In this document: one piece after another, positions 47,219-51,078 of the stretch
Layout of the letters: each line of letters opens with the position of its first letter
Numbering within the stretch: position 1 is the first letter of the stretch
Origin: Mycolicibacterium septicum DSM 44393
GTDB lineage: Bacteria > Actinomycetota > Actinomycetes > Mycobacteriales > Mycobacteriaceae
DNA: 51,078 bases
Reading direction: 5' to 3'
NCBI RefSeq assembly: GCF_000455325.1
Contig: NZ_HG322951.1
Coordinates: forward strand, 3,063,682 to 3,114,759
Translations under genes and position numbers: made by a program
Notes under the pieces: model-generated
What the model was told of the DNA's origin: nothing
The model's database searches: none
The model's input: the letters and a program-made list of their open reading frames with translations, nothing else

Positions 47219-47896
47219 GTGAGCCGTCCCGCACCGCAGGTGCCATTCGAGCGACGCCGTCCGATTCCCCCGTTGAACTCGGTGGACGAGGTAAAGCGCG
47301 CGGTGGCGTACCCGTACTTTCTCCGTGGTCTGCTCACCGTGGGTACCGTCATGTTCGCGCTTGTGTTCGCGTGGGCGATGTATGCCCTGGTCAACCGGGA
47401 CCGGGACCTCGACACAACGATCACCATCGTGTTCGCCGTGGCCCTCTTCACCGTCGCGGTGCTGGTGCCCAGAGTCGGGTTCCCCATCCTGGCGCGTCGC
47501 TTCTACGCCCGGGTGATGCGTGGCGGGGTCCTGTGCGACGTCTACCCGGCCGGATTTCGGGATGCCGAGACCGCGATTCTGATCGACGCACGGCTACCCG
47601 ACGCGCAGGCTGCTTACGTGCACGATGCGATCGTGTCGTGGCTCGGACGGTCGGCTTCGGATCCGGCGGCCCGTACCCAGGCCGGAGACCTGTTCGCCGG
47701 TAGTCGGATTCGCAGTGCCGATGAACTCGCCGGCCCGGGCGCCCGGGGTGGGTTCCTCGTGGCCACGGACAAGAATCCGTACCAGGGCTGGCGGCTGATC
47801 CTTCCCGAGACGAATCCCCGTGACCCGCACCGGCCGTACTCGAATGGTCTTGTGGTTCAGGTCGACACGCCGAGTCTGGAGTCAGCCGGCAAGTAG
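47219..47896 (+). CDS. Hypothetical two-helix membrane protein
   Basis: This 225-residue protein of unrecognised family has two transmembrane helices (about residues 37-58 and 67-87: FLRGLLTVGTVMFALVFAWAMYALV and TTITIVFAVALFTVAVLVPRVG). A soluble C-terminal domain of about 130 residues follows. It starts at GTG 47219, 47 bases after rnj on the same strand, so it could be cotranscribed. The last 15 bases overlap the convergent small membrane protein gene. No function can be assigned. Confidence 0.72.
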   Translation: MSRPAPQVPFERRRPIPPLNSVDEVKRAVAYPYFLRGLLTVGTVMFALVFAWAMYALVNRDRDLDTTITIVFAVALFTVAVLVPRVGFPILARRFYARVMRGGVLCDVYPAGFRDAETAILIDARLPDAQAAYVHDAIVSWLGRSASDPAARTQAGDLFAGSRIRSADELAGPGARGGFLVATDKNPYQGWRLILPETNPRDPHRPYSNGLVVQVDTPSLESAGK

Positions 47897-48322
47897 CAGG
47901 ACCCCACCGGTCAGCAGGGCGACGACCTTGACGAGCTCGAACGCGACGTAGACGTAGTGCGCCTGCGATCGCCCCGCCGCTTCCTCTCCCGGGGCGACGG
48001 CCAACACGGCGTTCGAGCGTTGAGTCAGCTTGGGCCGCACGGCGATCAGTTGCACGGCCAGCGCCGCTACGGCAACCACGAAGGCCGTGATCGCTGCCGC
48101 AGACGGGCGGTGCATGGCGAGGGTCACGATGATGGCCGCGGCGAACGCGGTTTCCACGGTGTTGAGTGCACGGAAAACCATGCGCCCGATGCCGAGTCCG
48201 ATCTGCAGCGTCACACCCGGCGCCCGGAACTTCAGCGGCGCCTCGATGAACGAGATCGCCAGCACCATGCCCAGCCAGCAGAACGTCACGGCGACCGCGA
48301 CAGCCAGACCGGCATTCATCAT
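47882..48322 (-). CDS. Small four-helix membrane protein next to FeS-like regulator
   Basis: This 146-residue protein has four hydrophobic helices (about 5-27, 50-68, 71-95 and 125-145). Its N-terminal block FCWLGMVLAISFIEAPLKFRAPGVTLQIGLGIGRMVFRALNTVE is recognisable as a conserved bacterial membrane family I know only as uncharacterised. The ATG 48322 overlaps the stop of the upstream regulator gene (ATGA), so the two are cotranslated. Together with the divergent truncated haemoglobin it suggests a redox or gas-response function; that is inference from context only. Confidence 0.75.
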   Translation of the reverse strand: MMNAGLAVAVAVTFCWLGMVLAISFIEAPLKFRAPGVTLQIGLGIGRMVFRALNTVETAFAAAIIVTLAMHRPSAAAITAFVVAVAALAVQLIAVRPKLTQRSNAVLAVAPGEEAAGRSQAHYVYVAFELVKVVALLTGGVLLLAG

Positions 48323-48942
48323 GAATCTCCTTTCGGGCCCAATCGGGCCACGCACAGATCCGGCTCGACGAATGCGTCGAGCCGCTCGACCGCAACGGGC
48401 GCCTGCCAGCTTTCCAACGCGCCCTGCATCAACCCGAGGTGGATCGGGCACACGACCGCGGCGCGGGTCTGGGCAAGTTCGAGAAATGGGCAGTGGCGCA
48501 ATCGGAGCTGGTCATCCTCGGGCGGCTCGGGCGCGAAGCCGATGTCGCCGAGTGTCTGTACGAGGGCGTCAACGGGGGAGTCGGCAGCCGGGCGCGGGAT
48601 CGTCCGGCCCCAGGCGCGGCCCATCTCCCGGGCCTTGGCGGCCGGATTGTCGTCGGCGGCCAGTCCGTTGGCGAGGATCTCGGCCAGCATCCGGTAGTGG
48701 GTCGGCCCGGCCGGATCCATCCGGCGCACCGCGCGGTAGAGCTGCGGGGGTCGGCCGGGGCTGCGGTGGTGAGGTTGGACACGTTCCACCTGTCCGCCGG
48801 CCTCGAGGTGTTCCAGGTGAAACCGCACGGTGTTGGCGTGAACTGCGAGTTCGGCCGCGATCTGCGCGATGGTCATCGGCGTGGCCGAGGCCTTCAACGT
48901 GCTCAGCACGTCGACCCGGCGTTTCCCGACCGCGGTGATCAT
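48319..48942 (-). CDS. ArsR/SufR-like winged-helix regulator with three cysteines
   Basis: This 207-residue regulator has an N-terminal winged helix (KRRVDVLSTLKASATPMTIAQIAAELAVHANTVRFHLEHLEAGGQVERV) followed by the SPGRPPQLYRA wing. The C-terminal domain has RHCPFLELAQTRAAVVCPIHLGLMQGAL and a late DLCVARL, that is C151, C165 and C197. The CPF...VCPxHLGLM arrangement resembles SufR-type repressors that bind an Fe-S cluster and respond to iron-sulfur or nitric oxide stress. A 27-bp palindrome lies 7 bp upstream. It is divergent from a truncated haemoglobin gene. The cluster and ligand are inferred. Confidence 0.82.
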   Translation of the reverse strand: MITAVGKRRVDVLSTLKASATPMTIAQIAAELAVHANTVRFHLEHLEAGGQVERVQPHHRSPGRPPQLYRAVRRMDPAGPTHYRMLAEILANGLAADDNPAAKAREMGRAWGRTIPRPAADSPVDALVQTLGDIGFAPEPPEDDQLRLRHCPFLELAQTRAAVVCPIHLGLMQGALESWQAPVAVERLDAFVEPDLCVARLGPKGDS

Positions 48943-48949
48943 GGATAGA

Positions 48950-48976
48950 GTTTATACAACCAGCTGTTGTAGAAAC
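48950..48976. promoter_or_regulatory. 27-bp near-perfect palindrome between regulator and trHb genes
   Basis: GTTTATACAAC (48950-48960) and GTTGTAGAAAC (48966-48976) are complementary at 10 of 11 positions around CAGCT. The ACAAC-N5-GTTGT core resembles the spacing of SufR-type sites. It is 8 bp from the regulator start and 40 bp from the trHb start, so it could control both. Confidence 0.8.
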
Positions 48977-49016
48977 TAGGGGCCACGCGCCACCGATCCG
49001 GAAAGGGACTTGTCCG

Positions 49017-49424
49017 ATGGCTGAAGACCTGTCTGGCCACGACGATGTCGAGTTGCTGCTGTGGCGCTTCTACAGCAAGGCGCTGTCCGATCCGGTGCTC
49101 GCCGAGCCCTTCTCCGAACTGCGCGCGAAAGGCCTGCGATCCCATCTGCCCGTCATGTGTGACTTCTGGGAGACCGTGCTGTTCCGTGCCGGGCTCTACC
49201 AGCGCAGCGCGCTGATCGTGCACCGTGAACTGCACACCCGTCATCCGTTGTCGGCGGAGCATTTCGTGCGGTGGCTGACGTTGTGGACCGAGACCGTCGA
49301 CGAGTTGTTCGAGGGTCCGCACGCCGAGCGGGCCAAACTTCAGGCGGGGCGCATCGCCAAGGCCATGCACCGGCGACTGGCCGGCGTCGACGCCGCCGAG
49401 CTCGACGCTCTGGTTGCCTGCTAA
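49017..49424 (+). CDS. Group III truncated haemoglobin
   Basis: This 135-residue globin has the group III (trHbP) pattern: VELLLWRFYSKALSDPVLAEPF (Tyr19 as the probable B10 residue), HLPVMCDFWETVLF, and the F-region HRELHTRHPLSAEHFVRWLTLWTETVDELFEG with several candidate proximal histidines. IAKAMHRRL follows. Group III members are thought to handle oxygen, nitric oxide or peroxide. It lies divergent from the three-cysteine regulator with a palindrome between. The stop overlaps the convergent methyltransferase gene. Confidence 0.85.
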   Translation: MAEDLSGHDDVELLLWRFYSKALSDPVLAEPFSELRAKGLRSHLPVMCDFWETVLFRAGLYQRSALIVHRELHTRHPLSAEHFVRWLTLWTETVDELFEGPHAERAKLQAGRIAKAMHRRLAGVDAAELDALVAC

Positions 49425-50290
49425 CGCTTTTCGGCGAAGGCCGTCCATTCCACCTGCGAGGCGGTCAGATTCCGGCCCGACGGTGAAATGTAGTGCTCGA
49501 TGAGGTAATCGGGCCCGGCCTGCTCGGTCAACTGCCAGCCGTAGGGCTCGACGAAGGCCGCCACCTGCTCCGGATCGAGCCCGAACTGCCACAGCCGGCT
49601 GCGAACCCGGAACCGCCGATACAACGATTCGGCCCCGTACCGGTTGGTGCCGTCGATGAAATCGCTGCGCACATACGTGAACGCCAACCGGCTCCCCGGC
49701 GCCGCCGAGCGGAGGAACTCGAACGTCGACCCGACGCCGTCGGCGCTCAGATACTGCGTCACGCCCTCCCATACGAAGAAGGTGCGGTGTGTGCCGAGGT
49801 GGCCGTGCCTGGCGAGTTCGGCGGCCAGGTCGTCGCGTTCGAAATCCACCGGCACCAGGTGCACCGAGTCCGGCACGGTTCCCAGCGCCCGGCGCACCAC
49901 CGAGCGTTTGCGCTCGATGTTGACCGGCAGGTCCACTTCGAACACCGGGATGGGGCTGTGCCGGGCCAGCCGGTAGCCCTTGGTGTCCAGGCCGGCACCG
50001 AGAATCACCACGGCGTCGATATCCGAAAGCGCCTGCGTGAGCTTGTCGCCGATATAGCGCTTGCGGCAGGTCAGGTTCGCCCACAGCCCGGGACCCGACC
50101 GTTCGGTGGCCTGGATCAGCAGTCTGCGGGCAACGGACCAGCGTGTGGTCCGGGTGAATGCGCGCAGCGCGGGCGGCAGGAACGCGCCGGCCAGATCGTC
50201 GTCGACGAGCCGTCGCCGCACCGGCTCGTACTGCTCGACGGCGGCAAGCACCATCGGGCCGATCGCGGTCGCGGCGACGGGATCGCTCAT
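49421..50290 (-). CDS. Class I SAM-dependent methyltransferase, TIGR00027 family
   Basis: This 289-residue protein is of the large mycobacterial O-methyltransferase-like family (TIGR00027/LCMT-like). Signature segments are [20 protein letters not shown] (SAM-binding), [37 protein letters not shown], and [13 protein letters not shown]. The ATG 50290 overlaps the stop of the upstream SDR gene (ATGA). The same methyltransferase-dehydrogenase pair occurs next to rnj in M. tuberculosis. The methyl acceptor is unknown. Confidence 0.88.
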   Translation of the reverse strand: MSDPVAATAIGPMVLAAVEQYEPVRRRLVDDDLAGAFLPPALRAFTRTTRWSVARRLLIQATERSGPGLWANLTCRKRYIGDKLTQALSDIDAVVILGAGLDTKGYRLARHSPIPVFEVDLPVNIERKRSVVRRALGTVPDSVHLVPVDFERDDLAAELARHGHLGTHRTFFVWEGVTQYLSADGVGSTFEFLRSAAPGSRLAFTYVRSDFIDGTNRYGAESLYRRFRVRSRLWQFGLDPEQVAAFVEPYGWQLTEQAGPDYLIEHYISPSGRNLTASQVEWTAFAEKR

Positions 50291-51078
50291 CGCTTGTTGA
50301 CGATGCCGGCGTCCACGGGAAGTGTCACGCCGGTGACGTAACGCGCCTGGTCCGACACCAGCCAGGCCACCGCGTTGGCGATGTCCTCGGCCTGCACCAC
50401 CTGCACCGGCAGCGCGTTGGAGAAATCGGTTGGCGCCTTGAGTTCCTCGGAGATGTGGCGTAGCCAATCCCGGGTGAACTCGTTGTTGATCATCGGGGTG
50501 TCCACTCCGGTGGGGTGGATCGAGTTGACCCGAATGCTGTGCGGGGCAAGGAAGTTGGCGTAGGCCCGCATCAGGCCGACCACCCCGTGCTTGGCTGCGG
50601 TGTAACCGAGTGAGCCGCGGTCGCCGCCGCCGACGCCGATCAGGCCGGCAGCCGAGCTGATCAGCACGATCGATCCGCCGTCGCCCTGGGCGACCATGAT
50701 CGGGATCGCGGCCTCGACGGTGTGGTGTACGCCCGAAAGGTTGACGTCGATGACGTCGCGCCAGCCGTCGGGGCCCGACTGCATCGGGGCGATCCCGGCA
50801 TTGGCGACGACGATGTCGAGCCGGCCGAGCTGGTCCACCCCGGCCTGCAGCGCCGCGCGCAGAGCTTCCTCGTCGCGGACATCGGCCTGCGTGGCGACGA
50901 TGCGTGCCCCGGTCTCCTCGACGAGCTTGACCGTGGCGGCCAGATCATCGGGTGTGGCCAGGGGATAGGGCACCGACTCGATCTGCTCGCACAGATCGAT
51001 CGCGATGATGTCGGCGCCGTCGGTGGCCAGTCGCAGGGCCTCGGCCCGCCCCTGGCCGCGCGCGGCCCCGGTGATGAA
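50287..51078 (-). CDS. Mycofactocin-type SDR oxidoreductase (N-terminus outside window)
   Basis: This short-chain dehydrogenase is cut by the window end; 263 codons are visible and the first few N-terminal residues lie beyond 51078. The visible frame begins with [18 protein letters not shown] (TGxxxGxG), then [35 protein letters not shown]. The insertion carrying [10 protein letters not shown] and QADVRD after it are the mark of mycofactocin-coupled SDRs (TIGR03971). NAG is present, and the active site is SSAAG...YTAAKHG (Ser, Tyr, Lys). The cofactor is probably non-exchangeable NAD with mycofactocin as electron acceptor. It overlaps the methyltransferase gene by 4 bases. Confidence 0.9.
   Translation of the reverse strand, partial: FITGAARGQGRAEALRLATDGADIIAIDLCEQIESVPYPLATPDDLAATVKLVEETGARIVATQADVRDEEALRAALQAGVDQLGRLDIVVANAGIAPMQSGPDGWRDVIDVNLSGVHHTVEAAIPIMVAQGDGGSIVLISSAAGLIGVGGGDRGSLGYTAAKHGVVGLMRAYANFLAPHSIRVNSIHPTGVDTPMINNEFTRDWLRHISEELKAPTDFSNALPVQVVQAEDIANAVAWLVSDQARYVTGVTLPVDAGIVNKR

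Overview
The window is high-GC actinobacterial DNA, and gene order and protein sequences place it in a rapid-growing Mycobacterium (Mycolicibacterium). It follows the mycobacterial chromosome segment infB-rbfA-nrnA-dinF / echA16 / pptH-pptT-truB / mntR-ribF-rpsO-lppU-pnp-pepR / ald-aldR / dapB / thyA-dfrA / thyX-dapA-rnj. The class A beta-lactamase with a twin-arginine signal directly after pepR resembles the BlaF/BlaS group of rapid growers as I remember them. There are no rRNA or tRNA genes, phage blocks, insertion sequences or CRISPR arrays that I can see. Coding density is very high, with many 4-base ATGA/GTGA overlaps.

Layout. (1) 1-5000: translation and nucleotide-turnover operon infB (5' end cut by the window), rbfA, nrnA and the MATE exporter dinF. 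(2) 5000-10100: small accessory genes, namely a methyltransferase/MerR divergent pair, echA16, DUF2277-DUF1802, a CocE/NonD hydrolase and a DUF3558-like secreted protein. (3) 10200-12800: the pptH-pptT-truB operon, in which a phosphopantetheinyl hydrolase overlaps the transferase it opposes. (4) 12800-16000: ssuD-sfnB sulfur-scavenging pair and the DtxR-family regulator mntR. (5) 16000-23200: ribF, rpsO, lppU, pnp, pepR, beta-lactamase, and a convergent hspX-like heat-shock gene. (6) 23300-28000: DUF4334, ald/aldR, a META-domain lipoprotein, and a 13E12-type HNH protein preceded by a perfect mycobacterial SOS box. (7) 28000-34600: dapB operon, CitE-like lyase, dienelactone hydrolase, thyA-dfrA, DUF4303, and a 4 x 34-bp tandem repeat. 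(8) 34600-43800: accessory transport and regulation: YcaQ-like protein, APC permease, proline iminopeptidase/GntR, TetR-DUF1214-sulfotransferase, DMT transporter, small DUF4926-like protein. (9) 43800-51078: thyX-dapA-rnj; then a module of a three-cysteine winged-helix regulator, a small membrane protein and a group III truncated haemoglobin around a 27-bp palindrome; finally a TIGR00027 methyltransferase and a mycofactocin-type SDR cut by the window end.

How the genes work together. The core genes serve translation (infB, rbfA, rpsO, truB), RNA decay (pnp, rnj, nrnA), folate/thymidylate (thyA, dfrA, thyX), lysine/DAP and alanine metabolism (dapA, dapB, ald), and carrier-protein activation (pptT, pptH). 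The accessory parts are mostly regulator-plus-target cassettes, each with a visible palindrome (MerR, GntR, TetR, LexA, ArsR/SufR-like). The best candidate for a little-described system is the regulator/membrane protein/truncated-haemoglobin module at 47882-49424. Other points worth a look are a likely CTG start codon in pepR, a terminator-like hairpin inside the lppU signal-peptide codons, and paired copies of an intergenic palindrome at two convergent gene junctions.
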